A stretch of DNA of 64,000 bases from Salvia splendens (Eukaryota; Streptophyta; Magnoliopsida; Lamiales; Lamiaceae): the NCBI RefSeq assembly GCF_004379255.2, contig NC_056037.1, positions 37,483,012 through 37,547,011 of the forward strand, in the 5' to 3' direction. The notes under the pieces were generated by a model, which was not told the origin of the DNA, made no database searches, and was given only the letters and a program-made list of their open reading frames with translations. Made by a program: the position numbers and the translations under genes. Position 1 is the stretch's first letter. Each line of letters begins with the position of its first letter. This document shows, in pieces, positions 1-10,988 of the stretch.

Positions 1-941
1 GTGACCGAGGGTGGCGTACGAACGCGTCGGTGCGTATTTACCTTGCTTCTTGCTTGATTTATGGAAGTATGTATGAGGTGTTTGAAGAAGAGATGGGATG
101 CTAAGTATAGAGGTGTTTATTCATAGGGAATAGCTAATTGGAAATAGTGTTGTTGAATTAGGAGATGTTATGTTTGTATATAGAGAGAGGCTTGCTGTTG
201 TTGTTGGGATTTGACTTGGCTGCCTCATTTGCTTGTTGCAGTTTCAAAGATAGATTTTTCAGATGTTTGCATTTTGGATCATTACCTGAATAATCGAATA
301 TTTAATTTGAATTAAACTATAATTAGAAATTTGGTTTGGTTTGATTCAAATTTTTGACAAATTGTAGTTTTTAAGTTTGGGTATACGAAGAATTGAAACA
401 AAATTGGAAACCAAACTTAATTTTATCAGTATAAAGTATTCTTTTACCTAAAAGTCTGAAACGAATCCTACTATTATAGATATTCTACATCTATATCTAA
501 ATATTTTTAAAAATAATAATCCTTATAGTTGAATCGATTGTATTCCTTTCTGGATTATCTTCTAAGATAGTTGAGTCATTTCATTTTTTTACAAAATTAT
601 TATTCTTTTTCATATTTTATTTATCTCTCTAACTTTATTTTTTCTACACTTTAACATTTAGCGCATCAATTTCTTAAGCCATGTATCCAAAAGAAATGCT
701 CTATTCACCTATTCTAAAATAGTGTGTGATTCAGAAGCATCATTTGTGTTTAACAAAACTAATGAAATGAATGTCTGAATCCACCTTTACCCATAGTTCG
801 AAAGTGCAAATTGCTTATTGAGTGAGGTTCCTCACTCAAAAAATATCAAACTTTCACATTATTCAGATAGAACAAGACACAAGAATATAAGACTATTGGT
901 ACAAGGGCGACAAAGTGAATGAAATCGTGACTAATGCTTCG
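1..941. other. AT-rich intergenic DNA, no gene supported
   Basis: No convincing coding exon is visible. The first ~57 bases on the plus strand stay open in frame 1 and end in TGA, so they could be the tail of an exon of a gene lying to the left, but this is too short to name. The rest is AT-rich filler and the 3' flank of the BolA gene. Confidence 0.4.
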
Positions 942-3900
942 TCACTTCCCTGCTGCTGCTTCAGATGGAGTCCGTGTAGTCATCTGGTCGACAGCGTGCA
1001 CTCTATCCTGAAGTTCTTCCCATATCGCCTTGTATACGGCCCTCTGTCTATTCACAGCCGATTGCCCCTCGAAAGATGAGGATATGACATCTATGCTGCA
1101 AAAATTAGAAGATGAAATCAAACTTTTAGTTTACCAACCCAATGATAATGTGTAGTACAACATTCTAACTATATATGAACCAACAATAAGGAGTAAGGAC
1201 AAAAAAATGAAACCTTACCTGACATGGCGACCATCCCCGTAAGCATCCTTCACAACAACTGAGTCTGCACTCAAATGTTCCTTGATCTAATACCAGAAAT
1301 ATTAACAATATTCAGATAACCGAGCCTCATGCTAAGAATACAACGGGAAGTGCATATTGAAAAAAGGCAATCTCTTGTTGTAACCAGTAATGGCACTTCC
1401 CAAGCACTGCATGTACGACTGTGTAGGTTTCTTGAAAACTTGCAACTTTAATCCTCGAAAATGTGCTAGTATATTCTAAATGAATTTACCGACGACAGAA
1501 TATCATTAGAGAATTACATTGGATGATGCCTATTCGTTCCAGGCTCAATTTAGGGCCAATTTATGAACAGAACGTATCAAAACTGGATCCTCAAAATATC
1601 CAAGGACTTTAAGAGCTCACAAGCTTAAAGATCAACCAGTTTCAAAATAATTCATTCAAATCCATGCTAATACGTAGACAGAAACCTTTTATGATGCTTT
1701 TTTTCGACTTAAGTTCTCCTCATCGACTATTGGTCCAGAATCACTTCTTATAAGAGATATGGTGCTTCAAAGCTGACTAAAGCATAATACAGCCTCAGAG
1801 CATATAAATACACTCCTACAATCTCTCTTAATCTCACGTTTGCCTATTTTCCACTAAAAACCGAAGCTTATTCCCTTAATCATATTCATAAGACTGTTTC
1901 TAGGATTCTAAGCTAAGGTAAGCAATATCATCAGCATAACTTTGTAGTAACTCCAGCAAAGTTTAAATGCTAAGCAGATATGATCCAATAGCTGCACCGG
2001 TAAGAGCAATTCCGATCAATTTAACGCGATTAAGTGTATAGATTGAGTTGTTCAAAGACCTAATTAGGCTACCAGTCCGATTTCATAAATCATAACTGAA
2101 AACCCCAATCAATCAGGAAAATTTAACCTACAAATGAAAGAAACAAATAGGTATATTTGAGAAAAGGCACCGGGAAAGAAAGGGCTAAATTCCACGAATG
2201 TACGTCATGTGAGATGATATCCGCCATTTGTACCCGGAAAAAAAACATTTCCAGTGATAGAAAAGACGCGTGAGCCTCTCGCGTCTTTGATAACCAAACA
2301 AGCGAGAGGCTCTTGCGTGTTTAATGATACACGCATTAGGCAAATGCGTGTTTGTTTTGGACACAAAACCCACGCCCATACCCATCTGTCAATTGCTGCT
2401 CCTTTTCCATAAAATAAGGGTTACTTTCTTGATTTGGTGTACTACCCAATGATGAAGATTCAGCCATTTTAATTAAACTTTCCTCACTCCCCATGCAAGT
2501 ATAGGCAAGGATCTTGGCGGCTGAACACTTCTCGAGGATAGACTCCTCCATCATGATTGTAATATCCGAGATCTTGTGGTTTTTGGTTCTTTAAATTAAT
2601 GAATGTCTTATGTGTTGTGCTTAATATATGGTGTGGAAATATTAATTGCTTTACACTATTGTTGCGGATGGGGTGTTTTTACCTAGCATTAAAAGTGATT
2701 AACTAATTAAGCTAGAATTAAAATCCTAAATAACAAATTAAATCCCTCCCTCCCTAATTCTCTCGCCTTTTCAAAAAAAAAAACCCCTCCCCCTCTCCCC
2801 ACTAATTTCTCAACCTCCCCCACTCCCTCTTAACCGATTCTTTTCCCCTTTTCCAATCTCTTTCCCTCTTCGGTCTCTCTCTTTCTCTCGCTCGCTCTCT
2901 CTCTCGCAAAGTTACTCTCTCTCTGGTAAGTCTCCCTTCTTCTCCCTCTCGGTTTTTACCTTCCCTCTTACTCCCTCTCATTGATTCCTGATTTCATTAA
3001 GGTAGCAAACTCTCGCGTACCGTTTTGAAATCGGAGTAGGGAAGCTTTGACCTACGTTTCGAACTATTCGGAGAAAGGTAACCCCTAACCCTTGTTCATT
3101 TCGAAACCTCATGCATATAGGACGTTTTGGAGGGTTTAGGTGCTGAATAGGTTGTGGGATGATGTGTCTGTGTGAAGCATGTCTTTGTTGGTAACTGACA
3201 GTGGGTTCCGACCCCTTTTTGACTGAGCAAACGATCTCCTTTCGGTACAATTTTTTTAACTGTATAATCTTGGATGTGTTTTCTGTATGGTGTGTAATTT
3301 TCAGCCCCTTTGGATGTCGTATGAATTTATTATGATTTTTGCAAGTAATCTGCGCAGCTTCGCGAGTTGTATGTTTTTGGGAGATGTTTTCTTGTGCTTT
3401 TGGCGTGTTTCTGAATGCTATGTTTTTGTGAAGTATGTGGGCGTGTTTGGCCAAGAGATGGCTCGGGGAAATCTGTGTTTGGCTCAAGGGTTTTGTGTGG
3501 GTTGGCCGAGAGATCTAGGGTCCGGCCTAGGGCAGGCTGGTGGGAAGTTTTGAAGGGATGATCCCAGGTGTTTGGGTGTGTTTTGGGACGTAGAATGCGT
3601 GGTGGGAATGTCGTATAGGGTTTGAGAATCGGAAGTTGAAGGAAAGTGAGTGTACACGGGACCGCGCCAGGCGCCGCACCACAGCTGAGACGGTACCGTG
3701 CCGAAGTGCCGAACAGACGGCCGAGGTGCCGAACCAGCGGCCGAGGTGCCGAACAGATGGCCGAGATGCCGAGTAGGCGGCCGAGGTGTCGAGCATAAGA
3801 TGCCGAGGAGCCGAGCCAACGGCCGAGGCGCCGAGCATAAGATGCCGAGGAGCCGAGCCAACGACCGAGGTGCCGAACCAGTGGCCGAGGTGCCGAACCA

Positions 3901-5993
3901 GCGGCCGAGGTGCCGAACAGACGGCCGAGGTGCCGAACCAGCGGCCGAGGTGCCGAACCGACGGCCGAGATGTCGAGTAGGCGGCCGAGGTGCCGAGCCA
4001 GCGGCCGAGGTACCGAGCCAGGTGGCCGACGTGCCGAGCCAGGCGGCCGAGGCACCGAGCCATGTCAAGACGCCGATCCTTTTTTTTTTCGAGTTGTCCC
4101 GAACCTTGTCCGGGCCAAGTGAGCCGTTTGCACAGTAAGGGTATGCCAGGACTTGGAGTGCTGTGTTCGTGTGTCGTGTGCGCGATTTGGGTACGTCGTT
4201 TGCGTGCGGGGTGTGTTTCGAACGTGTGACTTTGTGTGTTTGTTTTGTAACATGTGGTTAAGTGTATGTACGTGTAGCGTGCTAGATGTTGAAGTCGTCC
4301 ACGTAGGAATCATGCATTGTCGTTTAAACCTCGTTTACCCTGACTCTAATCATGATATTATTTATCTTTCAAAAGGGTGATCGTTTACGAGGAAAGTGTG
4401 GTTGAAGAGAATTATTTTAAAAGCTAAGCAATCGAGGTGGGCTTTCCTATCCTAATATACTGTGGGATATCTTTAATACGGACTTTGTTCCGGAAATGTT
4501 TTTATGGAGGTGAACTGTTTGTCTTGCCAACTGTTTTATTTTGAAACCTATCTGAAGTGGTTTACCACATATGTTTAATCGAATTCGGGTCTGTTGGGCT
4601 GCGAACCCTCAGGCTAGTGTACACGAGACTGGGTGCCATCTGAGAGCAAGTTGGCCGGTCTAGATGACCTGGGGTGTGGCCACGCCCCTTGTCATGGTTT
4701 GGATCAGATAGTGTATGAATGAGGGAATAAGGGTGGCAATATCGGAAAATGACTGCGCAGTCGAATTTATGAAATGTATTTTGTGTACTTGGGTTATTTT
4801 TCATTATACTCAAAACCCCAATGTTACACTGTTATGGCATGACAAACTATGTTTTTGGCGTGTGTCCACTGAGTGCATAAGTACTCAGCCCTGCATGTTG
4901 TTTTCTTAATGTGCAGGTTGAGCGACGATGGGGATGACGGATGATGAGCAGCCAAAGCTGAAATAGTATTTTTATTTGGTCTTTTGGATGGTGTCGTGTC
5001 GTCATACATGGCAGCATCTGTCTTTTGGTCTTTCCGCTGCTTGTAATCCGATACAATGTTTTCCTTTAAACTCTGAATACTTTAACTTTTGTAATGTCGT
5101 CTTAAGTACAATGTTTAAAAGTGAACTTCCTTTTTAAATGTTTTTGGGTCAAATATTCTTGTTACCCCCTTTCTTCCCCGCTTCTTTATCCCCCCCTAGT
5201 CGCGGTCCACCGTACTTCCTATCCTTAGGAAATGCGGGCGTGACAATGATAGAGTCGGTGCATGCAGCACCATGCTGCGTTGGTGAGCAGCCTCCCTTTC
5301 CAAGATTGATGTGATGTTGTTCCTTCCCCATGAGGAGAGACATGGAAGCCTGCATGGTAGTGTCGGCGGCTGAGTAGGAATTTTGCTGAGGATGTGATAA
5401 CCAAACACGCATTTGCCTAATGCGTGTATCATTAAACACGCAAGAGCCTCTCGCGTGTTTGGTTATGTCTTTCCCATCACTGGAAATGTTTTTTTCCGGG
5501 TACAAATAGCGGATATCATCTCCCATGACGTACATTCGTGGAATTTAGCCAAGAAAGAGCATTTCCAATCAATTAAAAGCGATTTGATCAAATTATGTGC
5601 CTCAGAGTATAGATTGAGTTGTTCAAACTTCAAAGACATAATTAAGCTACCCATCCAATTTCATAACTGAAATCCCCAATCAATCAGGAAAATTTAGCCT
5701 ACAAATAAAAGACAAAATTAGGTATATTACAGAAAAGGCACCTTCTTCTCCATCGTTTCCATCAAAGGAGTTTCGATTGGGGCCGGAGTGTCGGTCGCCC
5801 GGACGCAGAAATTCCGTCTGATTGCAAAAGCAGAGGAGGAACGAGCGAGGCTCCGGCTGAGTAGCGAGCGGTTGGAGGTTGTAGCCGACGTTGAGATCAT
5901 CATCGGCGAGGGATCTCGGCGGAGAAAGGAGCGGCTGCCGGAGAGACATAGGGCGGCGACGTTAGGGCGGAAAAGCATCGATTTGGCCGCCAT
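942..5993 (-). CDS. BOLA4: BolA-like protein, organellar (BOLA4 type), 3 exons
   Basis: BolA proteins partner monothiol glutaredoxins and act in iron-sulfur cluster handling and redox control. Exons (minus strand): 5742-5993, 1219-1286, 942-1095; they join in frame to 157 residues. Residues 1 to about 75 are rich in Ser/Arg with few acids, as expected for a chloroplast or mitochondrial transit peptide (MAAKSMLF start, RRNF near its end). The BolA fold follows: [14 protein letters not shown], then [20 protein letters not shown] and the conserved HAVDQM near the C terminus. The start at 5993 is preferred over an in-frame ATG at 6068 because MAAKS opens the transit peptide. Donor GTGCC and acceptors TTAG/GCAG are visible. 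Intron 1 is about 4.45 kb because of inserted elements. Assignment to the BOLA4 subgroup rests on remembered family patterns; the BolA family call is firmer. Confidence 0.85.
2005..2178. repeat. Left copy of a ~170-bp direct duplication of intron 1
   Basis: This stretch closely resembles 5565-5743: shared GTATAGATTGAGTTGTTCAAA, CCCCAATCAATCAGGAAAATTTA and GAAAAGGCACC. The right copy ends exactly at the splice donor of BOLA4 exon 1, so the left copy carries a duplicated donor (GGTGCC on the minus strand) but no exon. The DNA element sits between the two copies. Confidence 0.75.
2380..2557 (-). pseudogene. Unidentified open segment between the inverted repeats (left half)
   Basis: This is the continuation of the 5246-5535 frame beyond the solo LTR. 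It reads [18 protein letters not shown] and then a Ser/Asn/Gln-rich stretch to DGYGRG before entering the left inverted repeat. It has no recognisable domain. Confidence 0.4.
2558..5245 (-). mobile_element. Solo LTR (2688 bp), probable Ty3/Gypsy Tekay/Del type
   Basis: The stretch begins TGTAATATCC and ends GCGGGCGTGACA. It is bounded by a perfect 5-bp duplication ATGAT at 2553-2557 and 5246-5250. Read on the minus strand it starts TGTCACGCCC, a form common in plant chromovirus LTRs, so the LTR probably runs on that strand. No gag or pol reading frame is present; the open frames inside are by-products of a GC-rich minisatellite. A full element was presumably reduced to one LTR by recombination between its LTRs. 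Confidence 0.85.
3709..4063. repeat. GC-rich minisatellite inside the solo LTR, ~20-bp unit, ~17 copies
   Basis: The unit is about GGCCGAGGTGCCGAACCAGC with variants (AACAGACGG, AGCCAACGG). Two copies contain a longer AGCATAAGATGCCGAGGAGCC variant. It creates long Ala/Arg/Pro-rich open frames on both strands, which I treat as artefacts. Confidence 0.9.
5246..5535 (-). pseudogene. Unidentified open segment between the inverted repeats (right half)
   Basis: Between the right inverted repeat and the solo LTR, the minus strand is open. A frame beginning near 5400 reads [17 protein letters not shown] and runs to the LTR insertion site. The same frame resumes at 2557 on the far side of the solo LTR ([14 protein letters not shown]...) once the LTR and one ATGAT copy are removed. 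This looks like captured host coding sequence or an element gene of roughly 110 codons. I do not recognise the family. Confidence 0.4.
5565..5743. repeat. Right copy of the ~170-bp direct duplication, ending at the exon 1 donor
   Basis: This is the partner of 2005-2178, with scattered substitutions and a small insertion. It abuts BOLA4 exon 1 and supplies the real 5' splice site of intron 1. Confidence 0.75.
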
Positions 5994-6604
5994 TTTTGGA
6001 TGGATGTGTATGTGTGCAGTGGTGAGGGCTGATTGTTTTGTCACTGTTGTTTCATTCCCTGTATTCAAATTTATATTTATATCTCTATAAATATCAATTT
6101 AAACACTAATTTTCAAGTGATAATATTGTCAAATCTCACTTTTAAATAATCAAAATTAATAATTATTCAATTTTAGTGTAATAAAATACTCCCTCAGTTA
6201 AATTTAATTTTCTTACTATTTTTTTCTCTTATAAATATTATTCTATTTATTCCATTGAACTCGATCATTTCTTTTTTGGCAAGGGTTTTTAAAATGTCTA
6301 ATGAATTAAATAAAAAGTGAATAGAATAGAAAAAAAAATTAGATTTGTAAGTAAAAAGAGAATTAAGAAGAATCAAATTATTTTGGAGGACAATTTAAAG
6401 CATTATATACCTTTTATTACTATTATATTGATACTTATTTAATAAATATGAAAACATATACTCTATTAAAAATGCTACTCCATATTAAGATCATTCACAA
6501 ATCACATCTCATATCTCATTTAATATTCCTACTCTGTCATGTACTCATATTATCATTTCCTTTTATTTCTGCATCGTTATAATTCCTACTACCTATTCAT
6601 ACTA
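5994..6604. other. BOLA4 promoter side and AT-rich spacer
   Basis: This region is strongly AT-rich without coding potential. A CTCCCTCAG motif at ~6190 resembles a decayed MITE end, but I could not pair it confidently. Confidence 0.4.
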
Positions 6605-6836
6605 CTCCCTCTATCATCAAATATTATCCAAGTTTGACCGACACATGTTTTAAAAATTATGGAAAAAAAAGTGAGTGAAAAACGTTAGTGAAATACATTT
6701 ATTTATATATTAATTTTGTAATAAAATGTGAGTGTATTGAGTTAGTGAAAAATGAGTTCCAAAAAATCAAAGTAAACAACATTTCACGGACAGACCAAAA
6801 TGACTAAACTGGACAGCATTTCACGGACGGACGAAG
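6605..6836. mobile_element. Stowaway-like MITE (232 bp)
   Basis: The left end is CTCCCTCTATCATC and the right end is the diverged complement (GGACGGACGAAG). It is flanked by TA at 6603-6604 and 6837-6838. The size and TA duplication fit the Tc1/mariner-derived Stowaway group. The TIRs are imperfect. Confidence 0.6.
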
Positions 6837-6984
6837 TAATTTAATTTTGTATACTTGAAATTTTAATCTAAAATTGACATCATTGAGATTAATTTTATGG
6901 GGACTTGATTGGAAAAATTGTAAATGAAAGACAGGAAATGGATGAAATAAATGTTATTTGTATTAATAATTGAAATTTGATTTT

Positions 6985-8191
6985 GACTAAAGTTCCAAAA
7001 TGATCCCTAACATTTGGCGCTTTTTTGATTTTGGTCCAAAACATTATCTTTTGAATTATTTGGTTCCTCACATTTGAAATCGGACCACATTTAGTCCTAA
7101 ATTGACGGAATGGTTAAAATTTGATGGAATGTGACAGTCAATGCTATTTTAATCAATTTTGACCAGATTAATATTTATAAAAATTTGATTTTTTTTTCTT
7201 TTTGAAATAAATGCAAATTTGATATTGGCAATCCAGGTTAGGTCCGGTTGTGACATTGAAGATGGCAGCATATCGTTGGAAGTATCCAATCCGGTCCAAG
7301 ACGGAGGCACTGGTCGGGACCCCACACTCGATCCCTCCGTTGATGATGCTGGTCACTAGCCCAAAACCGGCTGTGCGGTTGGCCGCCAGATCCAGCTCAG
7401 AGGGGACGTAGCGTCCGACCATGACGTTATGGCACGAGGGCTTCGACTTCTGCTCCGTCATCCAAAACCAGAGGACAGTTTTCCAGGAGATCACTGAGTT
7501 GTTGGAGACTATCTCTGGGTTGCGTAGGCTGTCGAATCCCAAGGCTCTTCCGGCAGGTCCATAGTTGTAGTTCCACGATAGCTGGATCGGACCTCGTCCT
7601 TGGTAAGACTTGCCGGGAGTGCAAGGCCAATGGGTGTTGGCCGGGTCGCAGTAAATGGACTGTGGAGACACCTCCTCCTTGAAGCAGAGCCCCCAAGAGT
7701 AGGGGCCGTCGGGGGCTGTAGCCCACCCGCCGGTGGTCTCGTGGGAGATCTGAGCTAGAAATGCGGCCACCTCGCGCCTCAGCGTGGAGAGGCTGCCTGT
7801 GCGGCCGAATCTTGGGAAGCATCTGGTGGCTTGAATGAGTCGTAGGTGTAGAAATCTTTGGCTGGGCAGGCGGCGTCGTCTTTGTGCAGGAATATGGAAT
7901 TGAAGAGCTGCCGGCTCACCACCAGCGACCCCACGGCGGAGCTGAATAGCAACCACCCCAAATTTGCACTTATTTAAAAAAAAAAAACGAATTTTTATAA
8001 ATATTAATCTGGTCAAAATTGATTAAAATAGCGTTGACTGTCACCTTCCGTCAAATTTTAACCATTCCGTCAATTTAGGACTAAATGTGGTCCGATTTCA
8101 AATGTGAGGGACCGAATAATTCAAAAGATAATGTTTTGGACCAAAATAAAAAAAAACGTCAAATGTTAGGGACCATTTTGGGACTTTAGTC
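6985..8191. mobile_element. Pack-MULE: Mutator-like element carrying a chitinase fragment
   Basis: Terminal inverted repeats of about 235 bp (6985-7220 and 7960-8191) begin GACTAAAGTTCCAAAATG and its complement. The flanks are a perfect 9-bp duplication TTTGATTTT (6976-6984, 8192-8200), the hallmark of Mutator transposition. No transposase is present. The interior 7221-7959 is a GH19 chitinase segment, so this is a gene-capturing non-autonomous MULE of 1207 bp. Confidence 0.9.
7221..7961 (-). pseudogene. Truncated, frameshifted GH19 chitinase fragment
   Basis: GH19 chitinases hydrolyse fungal cell-wall chitin. The main frame (below ~7835) contains the GH19 signature SHETTGGW with the catalytic-type Glu, then WGLCFKEEVSPQSIYC, YQGRGPIQLSWNYNYG, the LWFWMT region and a C-terminal INGGIECG. 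The start of the domain (LFNSIFLHKDDAACPAKDFYTYDSF) lies in another frame, so a frameshift near 7832-7836 breaks it. The signal peptide, any chitin-binding domain and the normal stop are missing. The fragment runs into the TIRs at both ends, so it was captured as a piece rather than decaying in place. Confidence 0.85.
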
Positions 8192-8200
8192 TTTGATTTT

Positions 8201-10988
8201 TAAAAAACATCGAACCCCTCCAAAACCAGCCTAACCCTTTCCTCCGCAACGTGCATCTCTCTTGGTGCTGGACCGCACCTCCGAGGCCAATCTCCCACCC
8301 CTCTCTTGACATCGACCGCATCCCGTGCTGCACCTTGACACCTGCGTGCCGGTATCGTACCCCTCCAAGTTGCCGGTTGCAGGTTTTTGGAAATCTATGA
8401 GCGTGTGTTTGGTTTGTTGTAAGCCCAAAACATGAAACTCGTGAAAATGAGATTTTCATATAATTAGAGATAGTGTATTTTCTAAGTCTTTCTTGTTTGA
8501 TTAGATTCTAGTGCCATTTTAAGAGGGCTGGCCATTGTTAGCTTCCATTATTGAGCGCGCTGCGCTGCGCTGCGCTCCCCTAAGATATCCGAAGGAGTTG
8601 CAATCCATCCGGATGTTGTTCACGCAATCCCTGCCAGTTAGTCCAACAATCATGTACATGTGGCCTCGGGGATCCTCAACATCAGCTCATACCTCACTAG
8701 CAGCGTCCCATTCTCTGCCGCATATAGTCCCTTCTCTCACGCACCAAACAGGTCAGACCGAGCAACAACATAAGTCACCAGCATGACCATCTCCTCCGTC
8801 TCCTTCCTTTTTTCGTAAATGAGACTACACACAAAACAAAATCTGTTTCAATGTATGCAAAATGCCTCAGATTTGCCTTAAACTACAAAAGCACAACAAA
8901 GGCCTGAATGAAATTACCCAACTAATCTGAAACAATGCCCAAAATCAACATGGCACAGCCAAAAATAAGGGATAATGCACAACAATCGGCTGCATATGAC
9001 AGCTAAACTGATCTGAAAAATGCCCATTATCTCAAAGCGCAAAAAGCAGGGTAAATATGAATTTCATCAAAAAAAGGCATGAGACCGCCCACGCTCGAAA
9101 CAAAACTCACGGTAGAAGACGATAAAAGTCACCATACCCACAAATAAATAGTGACCCCATCTGATTCGTCAACACAATCCATCAAATTGCCAACTAGTCC
9201 TGTATTTCTTATCGATGACTAAAAGAGCAGACATTTTTCAGCAAGAACTCATAAAAACAATATCTCATACATAAACAATTTTTTCTCATGTACTTATTCC
9301 TAGATGAAAATCATTGATAATGTACATGAATAACTATAAAGCACATGATCAAATAGTCAACTTCCATCTACTCACAGAGCAGAGAAACAACCAAATTTGC
9401 ACACAAAAATCAGACAACAATCACCTAAAGCGATCATTGATAATTTTTAAGACGTCTACTGAACCATAGCCATCCACATGCAACGACAAACCAAAATTAA
9501 TTTACTTGGGCTGTTTGGAAAATAATACTGTTGTTCGCCCATCAAATAACCCTAACTAGCTATTTTAATTATACGGGGCTCAACTTTTGTAGATGACGGA
9601 GCGAGTAGGATGAACACCAATTAAATTCCATTCTTACACAAATCAAAGGTTTATGCATACCAAATGCATCGTTTTTATTTAGGGCACCAAACCTGTAATC
9701 CGCGTTGTCGCCAGTTTTCACCAGGTCGGCATCGGCATCTGGTTCAATCAAGCTTATTGAGGGGGGTCAGTCCTTGCTCACCTCGGAGATCGAGAGGCTA
9801 AAGGGGAAAGAAAAATGTTTTCAAGCCAAATGATATAATCTCCACTCACTATACCTCGTCCTTCGTAGCAAGGCTGGTTAGATATCATATGAAAGCAGCG
9901 GGTCATTTTTTTATACCGGGTCCATGAGAAACACCTACAAGCCAACCAAACGATTGAAAGTTGGCTCAAAAAGTAGTTTTTCAATCCTTTTCAACCATTT
10001 TCAGCTCAAACAAACAACCCCTTGCAGTAATACATATGGGAACCTTCCTTCTAAGAAAACAAACATTTCATAATTATGGTAATAATTTCATTTTCTTGCA
10101 ATCTAATATATGTATGAGAAGTGGCCTCACTTTCTCAACCCCAACTCTATAGAAGAAGTTCAAACTATAAAAATTGCCAAGAAATTACAGCTGTGAATAA
10201 ATATAAACAGGCACGACTATACTCAAATCAACACCTAGGTCCACCTTGAGAGAAACACATAATAGATAGGCCACAGGTTTGTTTAAATTAACCACCTGCA
10301 TCTCATAATTTCTTTGAAAGTAAGCAAAAGAAAGAGCTACACATCTCACATGTCTTCAAGATAACCAAAACATGGCCGCGTACGCTGATAAGAGAACAAC
10401 GACTATTATCTTCAGCATTCAGTTTCCACAAAATCTATCTTAATTATCAAACTAAAGAGTAGTAGCATCATGCAACTTCACCTGATGATTACCTTTTACT
10501 CAAATGGTAATGACAACATCTAGAGGCCAAGCTTCACCAGACACAACAGAATTGTGAAGAGAATCGTGCAGTTTAATACCTAGCAGTGACTGCGAGTTAA
10601 CATTTCCATACGGATGTAAATAGATCAAGCACTAAACTTATAGAGAAAACTTAGCCATGAGGATATGGCCTCAATAAAGATCATTTTATAACATTTCAAC
10701 ATGAGCAATAATATTCTTTTTTCACAGTAGGCAACTCTTATCAGGACAGTTAAAGTAAAACCCTATGAAACTAGGAACTAAAACTATCTACTAATTTCAC
10801 AAGTTGGCAAAAAGAAGTCACGGGAACAATTTATCATTGTCTGTATTTTAATAATAAGGTAAAGATCTGCAGAGTAAAAACTGAGGCACAATTAGATTTC
10901 TGAATCAGGAAATGAAGTGGAGAAATTGTCATATGCAATAACGACTATGATTCTGATGGACGTACTTTTAAGGAGTTTCTGAAGCTCA
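8201..10988. other. Long stretch without a supported gene
   Basis: There are only short open frames with unnatural composition. A GCGCT microsatellite lies at ~8558-8577. A short minus-strand open stretch at 9660-9751 (EPDADADLVKTGDNADYRFGALNKNDAFG) has protein-like composition and may be a captured or decayed exon, but I cannot name it. The right end is the 3' flank of the G-patch gene. Confidence 0.4.

Larger units (their letters stand above)
2183..5550. mobile_element. Mutator-like inverted-repeat DNA element in BOLA4 intron 1, split by a solo LTR
   Basis: The ends are long inverted repeats. Positions 2183-2350 and 5403-5550 are reverse complements over about 150 bp, starting GGCTAAATTCCACGAATG at the left and ending with its complement at the right. 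The left copy has an extra ~27 bp repeat of its GCGAGAGGCTC motif. Both sides are flanked by AAGAAAG (2176-2182, 5551-5557), a probable 7-9 bp target duplication. Without the solo LTR the element would be only about 675 bp. Long TIRs, small size and an internal open stretch fit a non-autonomous Mutator-like element. Superfamily is inferred, since no transposase is present. Confidence 0.65.

Noticed and set aside
3330..4138. Several long Arg/Pro/Gly-rich reading frames on both strands
   Set aside because: They are produced by the 20-bp GC-rich minisatellite in the solo LTR and have no domain or splice context.
5727..6068. BOLA4 translation start at 6068
   Set aside because: The 25 extra codons upstream of MAAKS lack transit-peptide character and are probably 5' UTR that happens to be open.
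8166..8459. 97-codon minus-strand frame
   Set aside because: No family resemblance, overlaps the Pack-MULE edge and poly-A-type sequence, and no splice partner.
9569..9751. 60-codon minus-strand frame with protein-like composition (DADLVKTGDNADYRFG)
   Set aside because: Too short, no splice partner and no recognised family; kept only as a note in the spacer entry.
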